Positions 9,863 through 20,720 of a DNA stretch of 64,000 nucleotides are shown one piece after another. The notes under the pieces are model-generated. The model was not told the DNA's origin. It was given only the letters and a program-made list of their open reading frames with translations, and searched no databases. The position numbers and the translations under genes were made by a program. The stretch is from Leptodactylus fallax (lineage: Eukaryota > Chordata > Amphibia > Anura > Leptodactylidae), in contig CAMRHE010000067.1 of NCBI GenBank assembly GCA_947044405.1, positions 5,461,501 to 5,525,500 on the forward strand. The letters are read 5' to 3'. Numbering within the stretch: position 1 is the first letter of the stretch; each line of letters starts with the position of its first letter.

Positions 9863-12800
9863 CTTGTGTATCTGTTGATGCAGCATAATGTAGTATAGAT
9901 GAATGCAGTTGAGTATACTCCCAACGTTCCCATAGAAGTCAATGGAGATTGCTGTATATGCTGTATATCGCAGTCACCTCTCTATCCATAACAACCATGA
10001 GTTGGGGTAAACCCTGTTCTCTAGGTAGGTGCAGAGGACCTGCATCTATTAGACATTTACGGCATACAGTTTCCTACAGATATGCCATAAATGTGTAAAA
10101 TGAGAATACCCCTTTAAATCATCATTCATAATTATTAGACTATTTCCTGAAACCCATAGCTGCTGGAAATGGACATAACTAAATGGAACACTAGTTGCTT
10201 GGCTATGGGCCACTATCATTGATACACCCCTGACCCTTACTTTAAAGTCCCCAGTGAATATTGGTGAACAGTGCCCTTTAAGACCACTAGAAGTCAAGTA
10301 AACTGAAAACGCCAAATCGGCGCCATGTGCTAAATCATTTTAAAGCCCTTCCATTATATTGATCACATTGAAAATGTTCTGGAGGATAACAGCCAACCCA
10401 TTTGCAAATCCTGTCTCTTCATCAATTTTGAGAAGTAAAAAAAAAATGTGGTTGACATCATTCTGCAGGGCACTACCTAGAAAAAACCTTTCCAATTTCA
10501 TTACCTCATCGAAATGTTTTGCCAACAGAACCGATGTTCAACCACCCATATACTGAAGATTTATTCCTAGGGTGTAAGGAACTATATGCATCATAACATT
10601 ATAGGCAGAGCGAGCAGTGAGATATTCCTATTACTTTTGATTCCTATACTGAACGTGTTGTTCTTCCCAATTTTGCTGTGTTCCCTCTTCTCTCCATTAA
10701 TCACATTTAGCTGTTTTACCTTGCAGCGGCTCCAATGCAAAACCCAACCAATACTTCTTGTGTAATATTTCTGCGGGGGTGCCGAATTACTCATCACTTG
10801 TATTAGGGTTTGGAATATGCTATTTAAGATGTTAATCTCACTTTTATCTACAGCCCTTACAATATGATTGATGAGGGTCCACAAATAAAGTCCTCTGCTG
10901 TATAATACACACAGCCAAAAGTTTTATCACTGTCTGGAGGAAAAGAAAAGATTTCTTCAAATAATAGGCACCTCAGAAGTCTAAACTTCATGCCACTCAA
11001 GACCAAGTTACCACTACTATTTGGCACTTGCTTTGAAGACTGGCATATAGCAAGGCTGGTTGGCGTGGTACCTTGTGGTTGAAGGTTCCCGATCTACTTT
11101 CTAGTGACGTTCTCCAGGCTTTGCCACAATGGCTCCTCTTGACCATAGGTCTCCCAAAACACACCAGGTGGGTCACTATAGAGAGTTTCCACATGCTCCT
11201 TGTTACTCACTATGGCCCCCAGCCCACTGTCTCTCTTGCGAGGACCAAGCCACTCTGGCTTCCAGCCAGTAGATGATACCATGATGATCAATCCCCTTCT
11301 GGCCTCCAGCTGAAGAACATGCAACTGATGGGCAAGACCATGCCAAGTCCAAGCCTATAACATAAGCTAATTGCAAGACTTCTAGGCACCATACATGGGC
11401 CATCAGCACACTGCATCCTTTATCAGCTCCTCTCTGCCCCTTCTATCTCAGTTGCAGCACAGTGTTCCAGCATCACAACCCTTATACCTATATGAAGGCC
11501 AGGTTCATCCTGGTCCTACACCGAGACTGGCACCTAATCCTGTAACTGACAGCTAAGAACTAGCATTCTTGGTGGCAGCTACTCAGACAGATGATGACTA
11601 TTCTCTCCGCCTGCTCCATAGACATGCATGGTTAAATTGGGGAAAGAAATACATATGTCTCTAAGTTTGCACCCAGCATGCCTGATTCATGTTTCCCCAA
11701 CATCTGCTGTCGGGGGACACTCTAGAGTTCTCATAAATAGATGATCTTTGGGAGGCCAACAGCTGGCCCCCCCACATAGCTCAGTTGTTCAGTGCTTCTT
11801 CCAATGTCACTATACATTGCAAGGAATCAAAAGCAGATGGCTCTCAGTCTTGTACCGCAGCTAAGCTCTTATTCACTTCAATGGGAGCTGAAGTGCAGTT
11901 ATGGCCCAGTCACTATGCAGAGCATGGAGCCCTCTGCTATAATCCAGGCATCAGAAGTGGCCGCCTGTTGGCCCCATATGATCAAATATTTATGGACTAT
12001 GCCAAGAATATACCATAAATAAATATTTCTGAACCATCCTTTTAAGACTTGCATAGTCCTTCTCTTATACAATGCAAACAAGACTCCTGTGTTGTAGTAC
12101 GGTACCGTGATGGTGAAGGGTATAGTTTCAGTTTCTTTGTAAAAAAATTCTTAGCCTTCAACCTTTGCAGAAGGAACAGAAAAACTCCACAGTGGGGGAT
12201 TGTACACTATGTGTTAGATATACACTATATGTTAGAAGGTGGTTATAACAGATATAGGATAATAAGAGAGGTAAGCTGTACACATTTACATGTTGCACAC
12301 TATCTTGTGAAATCTACTAGAAAGTATGTGTCTTTAAGACTTGGGATTGAGGCAGAAAGAATAAGTAGTGTTGGCTCCATGATCAGTGGACGTGAATTGC
12401 ATTCCTGCTGAGTTCTATAATAAAATGCTTTGGAGGTTTTTACTAATTTTACTTATGGCTGTCAGTAACTGGTTGTGAATTAATGAAGACATTTCTATTG
12501 GGTTGTGCTTTATATCTGTACTTTTATATTTGTAACTATATATATATAAAGATACCTTTGGGGTAGGCTAATAATAATACCCAAAGATAATGAATCTTGG
12601 TTATAGGGAACCTGTCATGATCTGTGGGCAGTATATTATAGAGCAGATTGATATATAGTTTGTGGGAAAAAGTTCTGTCTAAATTGTAGTTTTTTTTCCA
12701 TTTATTATCTGTTCATTTTAGGCTTAGACATCCAATGGGTGGTCCTTGTTAGTAAGTGACAGCCTTCCCTGTATGGCAGAACTGTGCGTATAGAAATAGT

Positions 12801-13229
12801 TTTTGCATGGTATGTTCCATAAATTTCCCATGGGTGGGAGTTTACCCTCTATGACCCCCATCTATCATGAAAATGGGTATGGTCCGATCCTTCATCCACC
12901 AAGTGCCATTGGACATTCTTATTTCCTACTTACAGCATCTGTAAAGGCATATTCCTATCCTGCTAATTGGTTTTACTTTCAATAGCTGATGGTTGAACAC
13001 TCATTCGTCTGATATCTATTCCTAACAAAGTTTTCATACACATCCTTGTTCTGTTTTCGCCAAGCATGCATGTGTCCTCAATGAGTAGGGGGAATTAAAG
13101 CTCTGCTTGATTTCTCTGACGGCAACTTTTCTCATTTCTTTTGATTGGGAGAGGTCCAACAACCAGGACCTTTGCTGCTCAGCTGTTTGGTGCTTCATTG
13201 TGCCGATGATGTTACCTTGATTAGTTACA
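9863..13229. other. No recognisable gene
   Basis: Mostly unique-looking sequence. A short inverted segment lies at about 10045-10112 (ATTTACGGCATAC against ATGCCATAAATG). Overlapping minus-strand frames at 11094-11409 are unusually open but show no motif I recognise. The segment at 12600-12740 (GGGAACCTGTCATG) resembles the start of a common amphibian MITE. No splice-consistent exon was identified. Confidence 0.35.
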
Positions 13230-13450
13230 TGGAACAGCAGCAGCTCAGTCCTGTTTAATTGAATAGGACTGAGCTGCAATACCAAGTACAGCCCCAATGC
13301 TATGTATGTTTCTATGCTTGGTATTCATTGAAGAGGCCACAGCACTCAGGCCAAAGCTGCAGCCTCTTCAACCAGCTGAATGGTGGGGGTCGTATCCCCA
13401 CCAGTCCGATATTAATGCCCTATCCTAAGGATAAATCATGTATAAGTTGA
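13230..13450. repeat. Palindromic repeat fragment
   Basis: Contains GAAGAGGCCACAGCACTCAG and GCAGCCTCTTCAACCAGCTG, the same ingredients as the fuller foldback at 50795-51155 (GATCAGCTATTTGAATGGGC, CAGCACTCAGG, GTGAAGAGGTC). It ends with ATCCTAAGGATAAATCATG. The superfamily is unknown. Confidence 0.45.
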
Positions 13451-14094
13451 AGTTTAATATACCTGATACTTTTTACCCCAAAACAGGACGAACAAACATT
13501 AATACACAGTAGGTAGTTGGTTAGTTCTGCTGAAATTGGGTTTGGTCAACCTTGGTCTAATGTGTGTATGGTAAGTTTTATCCTAATGATATGTCAGAGA
13601 ACAGAACTGCTATGGATAACTATAGACTGACAGCATTGGTAGTTAGCTAAGGAAGCTTTGGCCCATGCACATGATTGAGCATTCTGTCCGATGTAGGGCC
13701 GAGTTTGCAGCAGAATGCACTTGGATGACACTAGGAGTGACATCCAAGTGCAGTTCATGATGAGCTTACATCTATAGGGTCTTCCAACGCGTTCTATTCC
13801 GATGAGATGTAGCAGGATATGACCTACTCTATGCACAGCTTAACAGAACAGACCATCGGACGCCCCCTCGGAGGAACATCGGCCTGCACACTCAGTCGTC
13901 TGCATTAGGCCTAAAACCCAGACCCAGAGTTCTTGCTCCTTTTTGTTTCTTTCTGGGACAATCTTGGTGAGCCTGCTTTGCCTGGGTGAGATCCTGTGAA
14001 GCGGTACAAATAAATCCAGGTAGGGAGACCAACTGAGAATATATAGGCAGAGTAATGTCAGTAGTTCATGGGTTATGTGGCACATGGGGGAAGC
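13451..14094. other. No recognisable gene
   Basis: Includes a short inverted motif around 13718-13755 (TGCACTTGGATG against CATCCAAGTGCA), part of a small imperfect palindrome between about 13640 and 13850. No coding evidence was seen. Confidence 0.4.
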
Positions 14095-14097
14095 GGA

Positions 14098-14400
14098 TTA
14101 TTATTATTATTATGCTTACTTATATAGCGCCATCATATTCCGCAGCGCTTTACAGACATTGACAGTCACTGTCCCATATAGGGCTCACAATCTACGTTCC
14201 TTATCAGTATGTCTTTGGAGTGTGGGAGGAAACTTTACCTATAACGTGTGAGGGATGGATCTGATGAGGAAAAGAATCACTTTTTCTAACTAACATGGAA
14301 CTATCATGGAACCCCAGTCACATTTACTTTTAGTATTTATTTATTTTGCTTGCTTATATAGCGCCAACATATTCCACAGTGCTTTACAAATATTGTCACC
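14098..14400. repeat. (ATT)n plus TATAGCGCCA dispersed repeat, two partial copies
   Basis: The first copy starts with five ATT units, then TATATAGCGCCATCATATTC, GCAGCGCTTTACAGAC and TGGAGTGTGGGAGGAAAC. A second, shorter copy at about 14340-14395 repeats CTTATATAGCGCCAACATAT and CAGTGCTTTACAAATATTG. This sequence is a very common dispersed repeat in amphibian genomes. I cannot name the parent family with certainty. Confidence 0.6.
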
Positions 14401-14639
14401 GTTCACGTACAACCACCTTTAGGCCCAACACCAGGTATAGTACTGTGTATCAGGTATGCATGTAGCATAAGGCAGGGGCTCTCGGCCCTCCATTGTGTGG
14501 CTCACCATAGGAGCCCTGAGTTATAAACATTAATCTTGACATATTTCATACCCGAATCTTGCAAATTTAGGAGCTCGGTGATGGTAGTGTGTGAAAAATG
14601 TATCTGTATATTGGAATGTCATTTCAAACTTATATTGTC

Positions 14640-14925
14640 TGATCCCAGTGGTGTGACCCCCCCCCCCACCCCACAGAGATCATAAAAACAGGGCCCACAT
14701 GCTCCTTTTTAAGAATGGAGCTCTGGTGTTCAGCTAGTGCTCCATTCACTTCTATGGGATGTCCAAGATGGCTAACTCCATTAGCGCCATAGAAGTGAAA
14801 AGACCAGTGATGGAGCATGCGCCCCACGGATCCATTCCCATGTGGAACTTTTGGGCTCCTGTTCTCGTGATCGCCTATGTCTAGGGGATATTTTTTTTTT
14901 TTTTAGCAGGAAAACCCCTTTACAT
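14640..14925. repeat. Foldback repeat
   Basis: Inverted arms meet near 14740: GTGCTCCATTCACTTCTATG on the left against CATAGAAGTGAA and ATGGAGCATGC on the right. The outer right end reads AAAACCCCTTTAC, like the termini of T2-type MITEs. It is related in structure to the element at 43506-43891, which also centres on CTCCATTCACTTCTAT. A 13-C run lies near the left end. Confidence 0.65.
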
Positions 14926-15888
14926 GAAGCTCCAAACCATCATTTAAAGTTGGATGTGGCTCACAAGGTATTAAAGATTGGTGACCACTGCTAAGGGCCG
15001 CTTTAACCATAGGACAAATAGTGAATCTGCATTGGGCCCTTTGGGAGTGGGGGTCCCCTCAGCCAACCTGGATCCAGTGGGATAGTCCCACAATTTGGTG
15101 TTGTCCTGCTGTTCTGGGTGACAGGTTTTTATTTCAACTCTATCTGCATCCGTAGGACTCAGATAAAGTTGAACACAATGGTGGTGATGCTTCACCATTC
15201 AGGCTGAGACAGAGATGGCAGTATACCCAAAGCCTGCAGGCAGTTCCATGGGTATGGGGTCAGTATAACTTTTTTTAAAAATTTGTTTCTAATATTCTGA
15301 TTTAATGATAATAATATTTAATAATATTCGATGAGTTTTTACCACAAATGAAACTTATTTAATTGGTTTAGATCACAACCGATCTGCAACTTTTCCTGTG
15401 GATGGGGTTTAAGTCGCATTTGTAGATAAACCCCTTTATACATTTTTCTCAGTTTGCTGGTCAGAGAGCTCTTAGAGCTGGCCATATATTCAGCAGCTGT
15501 CTGTACTGCGGGTATCTCACAAGTTGTATGATAAGGACGACGTTCTGATTAGTTTTACAGTTCAGACTTAACATAACATTTTGTTTTACAATCAGTGGAT
15601 ACTTTGTGGAATGACTTTAGACATATGTAACATTTGCGTTCCATTGATCTCTAGTTGACAATGGAGCAGGCCATGCGATATTAGCTGTATTTTAACTTTT
15701 ATGGGCCATCATAAAAATTCCTTAGCTATTTATTAAAAAGGTTATTACTGCACAAAAGTGAGTCTCTGTAGAGATAACAGTAAATATCTACCTGTTGTCT
15801 TCTCATACTGATAATAAGGTGAAGCCTGTGACCAAGAAACCAAGACTGAAGTGAACTGAATAAAGATATTACAATTTAAGGGGTTTTC
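14926..15888. other. No recognisable gene
   Basis: AT-rich, with a small inverted motif near 15130-15200. Nothing else was recognised. A TTTAAGGGGTTTTCC segment immediately left of the hAT element resembles the end of a T2-type MITE. Confidence 0.4.
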
Positions 15889-16124
15889 CATCTCACCAGT
15901 GGCATAACTACTGCTGGAGTATCCACAACTGCTGCTACAGGGCCCGTGACCTTAGGGGGGCCAGTGGACCCCTGCTTCTTTTTTTTTTAAATAGGCCATT
16001 ACTTGCTGGAGTAACCCCAGCAGGTAACGGGCCCAATTTACTTACCGATCCCCGTTCCTGCTCACGACCTCTTCTGCTTCCCCTTCTGCCCTCCAAGGGG
16101 CCCTGTGCATCCCACAGCATACTG

Positions 16125-17285
16125 TTTGGAGGGGCCACTATGGGACATTATACTGTGTACAGAGGCCACTATGGGACATTATACTATGTGGAGGGGCCAC
16201 TATGGGACAATATAGTGTGTGCAGGGGCCACTATGGGACATTATACAGTATACAGGGACTGCTATGGCAAATTATAATGTGTGAAGATGTCGCTTTGGAA
16301 CATTTTACTGTGTACAGGGGCTACTATGTGACATTACACTGTGTGAAGTGGCTGCTATGGGACATTATACTGTGTGGAGGGGCCACTATAGGACATTATA
16401 TTGTGTGGGGGGACCGCTATGGGACATTATACTGTGTGGAGGGGCCACTATGGGAAATTATACTCTGTACAAGGGCTGCTATGGGACATTATACTGTGTG
16501 GAGGGGCCGCTATGGGACATTATATTGTGTGCAGGGGCCACTATGGGACATTATACAGTATACAGGGACTGCTATGGCAAATTATAATGTGTGAAGATGT
16601 CGCTTTGGAACATTTTACTGTGTACAGGGGCTACTATGTGACATTACACTGTGTGAAGTGGCTGCTATGGGACATTATACTGTGTGGAGGGGCCACTATG
16701 GGAAATTATACTCTGTACAAGGGCTGCTATGGGACATTATACTGTGTGGAGGGGCCGCTATGGGACATTATATTGTGTGGAGAGGCCGCTATGGGACATT
16801 ATACTGTGTGAAGGAGCCACTATGGGACATTATACTCTGTAGAAGGGCTGCTATGGGACATTATACTGTCTGGAGGGGACACTATGGGACATTATACTGT
16901 GTGCAGGGGCCGCTATGGGACATTATACTGTATACAGGGGCCACTATGGGACATTATACTGTGTGCAGGGGCCACTATGGGACATTATACTGTGTGGAGG
17001 GGCCGCTATGGGACATTATACTGTGTGGAGGGGCCACTATGGGAAATTATACTCTGTACAAGGGCTGCTATGGGACATTATACTGTGTGGAGGGGCCGCT
17101 ATGGGACATTATATTGTGTGGAGAGGCCGCTATGGGACATTATACTGTGTGAAGGAGCCACTATGGGACATTATACTCTGTAGAAGGGCTGCTATGGGAC
17201 ATTATACTGTCTGGAGGGGACACTATGGGACATTATACTGTGTACAGGGGCCACTATGGGACATTATACTGTATACAGGGGCCAC
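16125..17285. repeat. 31-bp minisatellite, left part, about 37 units
   Basis: Tandem 31-bp units with the core CACTATGGGACATTATACTG plus a TGTGGAGGGGC-like remainder. Because 31 leaves remainder 1 on division by 3, and the unit lacks stops in all three plus frames, long overlapping frames of up to about 160 codons run through it. They are not considered genes. Blocks of 8-11 units recur in the same variant order (see findings). Confidence 0.95.
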
Positions 17286-17770
17286 AGTTAAAACATCCCC
17301 AGGCCCTCTTTCTTCTGTCGGGTGATTTCAACCATGCCTCTCCATCATCCACACTGCCCAGTTTCACACAGTATGTAACCTGCCACACAAGAGACAACAA
17401 AACACTGGACTTGTTCTTTGCCAACGTGAGGGAGGCATATAACTCATCAGCCCTACCGCCCCTGGGGAGATCGGATCACAACCTAGTACATCTCCGACCT
17501 GTGTACAAGCCACTTGTACGTAGAGAACCAGCTGTCACCCGCACAGTGAGGATATGGTCCGAGGAGAGTGATGAGGCTCTGAGGGATTGTTTTGACACAA
17601 CCGCATGGGAAGTTCTGCAGGATTCTTATGGAGAAGATATAGAAGGACTCACACACTGCATTACGGACTACATTAATTTTTGTGTGGACAACACAGTACC
17701 CACAAAAGTGGTGAGGTGCTTCTCCAATAACAAACCATGGATTAACTCTGATATAAAAAACACTACTTAA
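17286..17770 (+). pseudogene. L2-like ORF2, endonuclease C-terminal part
   Basis: Codes for the last part of an apurinic-type endonuclease: GDFN near the start, then LDLFFANV and GRSDHN, the conserved aspartate/histidine motifs of LINE endonucleases, followed by the linker towards RT (FSNNKPWINSDIK). The frame closes at 17770 because of one extra A in the A-run at 17755-17760. The RT frame continues in another phase from 17781. The 5' third of the ORF is missing by truncation, so the copy could not have moved autonomously even without the frameshift. Confidence 0.8.
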
Positions 17771-17780
17771 GGAGAAAAAG

Positions 17781-19568
17781 ATGGCATTCAGGACAAGAGA
17801 TAAGGAGGGGTTGAGGGAAGTACAAAAGGAGCTGAGGCATCAAATCAGGCAGGGAAAAGCCAGTTATAAAGAAAAAATGGAAAAGCAAATGGAAAGAAAA
17901 GACATAAGGGGGGTCTGGGAGGGGCTTAAGTCAATTTCGGGTCATAAACAGTCTGTCTGCCAGATTGAGGCAGATGTTAATTGGCTTAATGAACTAAACC
18001 TATTCTTCAACAGATTTGATCACACACCAGCTCCTCCCACCCCAGTATGTCCTTCAGCTTCCCCCACCACAATAACTTCTCCCCATGCGGCCACTTCCCA
18101 ACAGACCAGTAAATCCAGAAATCCGTCTTTATCTGGCCACAGTCTGACCTTCACACGGGCCCAGGTGAGGAAGGAGATGAAAAAGATCAAGGCGAGGAAA
18201 GCCGCAGGGCCAGATGACATCAGTGCAAGGCTAATTAAGACTTGCGGGGACCAGCTGTGTGGTATAATTACATATATGTATAATATGAGCCTGAGGCAGG
18301 AAATAGTCCCTGAATTATGGAAATCTTCTTGTGTGGTACCAGTTCCAAAGAAACCCCACCCTATGGACCTCAACGACTACAGACCTGTAGCACTGACATC
18401 CCACCTGATGAAGATCTTAGAGAGATTGGTTCTCACACATCTCCGCCCTCTAGTGAGCCCCGCTATGGATCCTCTCCAGTTTGCTTATCGGCCGGGCATT
18501 GGGGTAGATGATGCCATCATCCATCTTCTGCACAGGGCTCTGTCTCACCTGGAGAAACCAGGGAACACAGTGAGAATAATGTTCTTTGACTTCTCCAGTG
18601 CTTTTAACACCATACAGCCCAGGTTATTGAGGGACAAGCTGGGCCTTGCTGGAGTGGACCACCACCTCTCCAACTGGATCCTAGACTACCTCACAAATCG
18701 ACCTCAATACGTGAGAGCCCGAGACTGTGTGTCAGGTACCGTGATCTGTAATATGGGGGCACCTCAGGGTACGGTTCTCGCCCCTTTCCTCTTCACACTG
18801 TACACTGCAGATTTTAGGTGCAACTCATCCAGCTGCTACCTACAGAAGTATTCTGACGACTCTGCAATAGTGGGTCTCATCACAGATGATGATGACAGGG
18901 AGTACAGAGAACTGAACCAGGACTTTGTGGACTGGTGCCACCGGAACCACCTGAAGATTAACGCGGGGAAGACCAAGGAGATGGTGGTGGACTTCCGCAA
19001 AGGCAGAAGCCCTCCTAAACCAGTGGACATCCTGGGGACGGGCATCGAGATTGTGAACACCTATAAGTACCTGGGTTTGCTCCTTAATAATAAGCTGGAC
19101 TGGGCAGATCATATGGAGGCCCTGTACAGGAAGGGCCACAGCAGGCTCTACCTGCTTAGGAAGCTGAGAGCCTTTGGAATCCGGGGGGCACTTCTTAGAA
19201 CTTTCTTCAACTCGGTAGTGGCATCAGCCATCTTCTTTGGAGTGGCCTGCTGGGGGAGCAGTATATCAACCAGGGACAGAAATAAACTTGACAAGCTGAT
19301 TAGAAAGGCCAGCTCTGTCCTGGGGAGCCCACTGGACCCAGTGCAGGTGGTGGGTGACAGAAGGATACTGTCCGTAGTGAGCTCCATGCAGAAGAAGAAG
19401 TCCCATCCCATGCATGAGACTGTGATCGCGCTGAGCAGTACTGTCAGTGACCGACTGCTCCACCCTAGGTGTGAGAAGGAGCGCTATCGGAAGTCTTTCC
19501 TCCCCACCGCGGTTAGGCTGTACAACCAACACCGACCTAAGCGGAGATCATTACACACAGAGAACTGA
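17781..19568 (+). CDS. L2-like LINE reverse transcriptase (595 codons open)
   Basis: Multidomain RT fragment. AAGPDDISARLIK at about residues 140-153 and LNDYRPVALTSHLMKILERL at about 197-216 are canonical fingers motifs. Motif A is FFDFSSAFNTIQP with the catalytic Asp at 270. MGAPQGTVLAPFLFTLYT is motif B. Motif C is YSDD at 357-360, where YADD is more usual; the two aspartates are kept. The C-terminus has the KYLGLLLNNKLDW and GVACWGSSIS motifs typical of L2/CR1-group RTs. The ATG at 17781 is merely the first in frame: the natural ORF starts upstream and is frameshifted at 17755-17760. Expression is unlikely. Confidence 0.88.
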   Translation: MAFRTRDKEGLREVQKELRHQIRQGKASYKEKMEKQMERKDIRGVWEGLKSISGHKQSVCQIEADVNWLNELNLFFNRFDHTPAPPTPVCPSASPTTITSPHAATSQQTSKSRNPSLSGHSLTFTRAQVRKEMKKIKARKAAGPDDISARLIKTCGDQLCGIITYMYNMSLRQEIVPELWKSSCVVPVPKKPHPMDLNDYRPVALTSHLMKILERLVLTHLRPLVSPAMDPLQFAYRPGIGVDDAIIHLLHRALSHLEKPGNTVRIMFFDFSSAFNTIQPRLLRDKLGLAGVDHHLSNWILDYLTNRPQYVRARDCVSGTVICNMGAPQGTVLAPFLFTLYTADFRCNSSSCYLQKYSDDSAIVGLITDDDDREYRELNQDFVDWCHRNHLKINAGKTKEMVVDFRKGRSPPKPVDILGTGIEIVNTYKYLGLLLNNKLDWADHMEALYRKGHSRLYLLRKLRAFGIRGALLRTFFNSVVASAIFFGVACWGSSISTRDRNKLDKLIRKASSVLGSPLDPVQVVGDRRILSVVSSMQKKKSHPMHETVIALSSTVSDRLLHPRCEKERYRKSFLPTAVRLYNQHRPKRRSLHTEN

Positions 19569-19748
19569 AATATCTCTCTGCCTGTTAAATCCCCCCCCCC
19601 CCTCTGCTACGTCCTATCTGTCTGTCTGCTATTAATGTAATGCCTCTCACCTTGGAACATTCCTGTACATGTTGTATTTGTATTTGTATCTGCTTATCTT
19701 TGCTGCTGTAACACACTGAATTTCCCCATTGTGGGACTATTAAAGGAC

Positions 19749-19783
<35 letters not shown>

Positions 19784-19784
<1 letters not shown>

Positions 19785-20060
19785 GGGATATTATACTGTG
19801 TGGAGGGGCCACTATGTGACATTAGACTGTGCGCAGGGGCCACTATGGGACATTATACTGTGTGGAGGGACCACTATGGGCCATTATAACGTGAGGAGGG
19901 GCTGCTCTGGGACATTATACTGTGCTCAGGGGCCACTATGGGCCATTAAACTGTGTGGATGGACCACTATGGGCCATTATAATGTCAGGAGGGGCTGCTA
20001 TGGGACATTATACTGTTCAGAGGGGCCACTATAGGTCATTATACTGTGTGAAAGTGCACC
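19784..20060. repeat. 31-bp minisatellite, right part, about 9 units
   Basis: Continuation of the array split by the LINE. Units are more diverged here (GGCCATTATAACGTGAGGAG, GGCCATTAAACTG) than on the left, consistent with an edge of the array. Beyond it come unique element sequence and the right inverted repeat. Confidence 0.9.
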
Positions 20061-20387
20061 ATGAGATATTATACTGTCTGGAGGCCACATTACAGTGTGT
20101 AAATATAAATTATACCATGTGGGGGCCAGGAAAGGGGGCGCTATGCCGTGTGTCTTTTTGGGGGCCCAAGTCAAAAGTTTGCTATGGAGCACAGTCTTTG
20201 CTAGTTATGCCCCTGCATCTCAGGGTCCCTCCTGTTACAAGTTGATTGGCAGACCTAACCTGTAAGAGGGACAACTAAGACAAGCAGTTTCCTGAGTAAG
20301 GTTGGACGGACCTTGTAAGATTTGTCTCATATTTGCGAGGTTTGACTTGTTAGGTCTGAACCAGAACTGCTCTTATTATTATCCTCT

Positions 20388-20720
20388 GGGGTCTATTCAC
20401 ATGCAGGATTTTGACGCTGATATGAGGGCGGATCCTGCCAAAGCAGCGTCAGATTCCGCCCAGATTCTGCCTCCCATTGATTTCAGTAGGAAGCAGAGAT
20501 CACAGCAGGATGCCAAACAAATAAGCGCACTGCTCGATCTTGCCACGGATGCCGCGGCTAATTTAGCCATGAAGTCCGTGGCTTGAGACTTCCCGCTGAT
20601 TAGGCCCATTCATTTGATGCTCTGTATCGGCATTCCACCATGGGGAGCCGGTGGCCAGAAAATGGCAACCATAAAATGAAGAGGAATTCCTCTTCAATTT
20701 CTGCCATGTGAATGGCCCCT
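20388..20720. repeat. Diverged foldback repeat
   Basis: Ends read TCTATTCACATGCAGG on the left and CCATGTGAATGGCCCC on the right, inverted with respect to one another. The interior holds further inverted fragments (GATTCCGCCCAG, CTTCCCGCTGATT). It probably belongs to the same broad class as the GGTTCACA palindromes. Confidence 0.5.

Larger units (their letters stand above)
17286..19783 (+). mobile_element. L2-like LINE (L2/CR1 group), 5'-truncated, young
   Basis: Begins inside the endonuclease domain, contains a complete reverse transcriptase and ends after a short 3' UTR with a C-run and a (TTA)n tail, which is typical of L2-group elements ending in a microsatellite. It interrupts the 31-bp minisatellite. 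The last about 540 bp differ from the copy at 61205-61750 at only about six positions by eye, so both insertions are recent. No clear target duplication is visible, as is common for this group. Confidence 0.88.
15897..20215 (+). mobile_element. hAT-like MITE (CAGGGGCATAACTA family) enlarged by a minisatellite and an L2 insertion
   Basis: Terminal inverted repeats are CAGTGGCATAACTA at 15897 and, read on the minus strand, CAGGGGCATAACTAGC ending at 20215. Flanks are CATCTCAC (15889-15896) and CATCTCAG (20216-20223), an 8-bp duplication with one mismatch, as expected for hAT. Inside are a 31-bp minisatellite (about 16125-17285 and 19784-20060) and a LINE that split the array. Without the LINE the element would be about 1.8 kb. 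No transposase is present. The sister copy at 55842-56020 is only 179 bp, showing how much the internal repeat has grown here. Confidence 0.82.

Noticed and set aside
11094..11409. Overlapping minus-strand frames with an apparently protein-like composition
   Set aside because: No motif of a known family could be recognised and no splice or promoter context is visible; kept only as unassigned.
16202..17325. Long overlapping plus-strand open frames (up to about 160 codons) encoding GHYTVWRG-type repeats
   Set aside because: They are produced by a stop-free 31-bp minisatellite in all phases and have no start context or composition suggesting a real gene.
18020..19532. Antisense frames of 70-117 codons under the L2-like RT
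   Set aside because: Shadows of the RT coding strand without own motifs.
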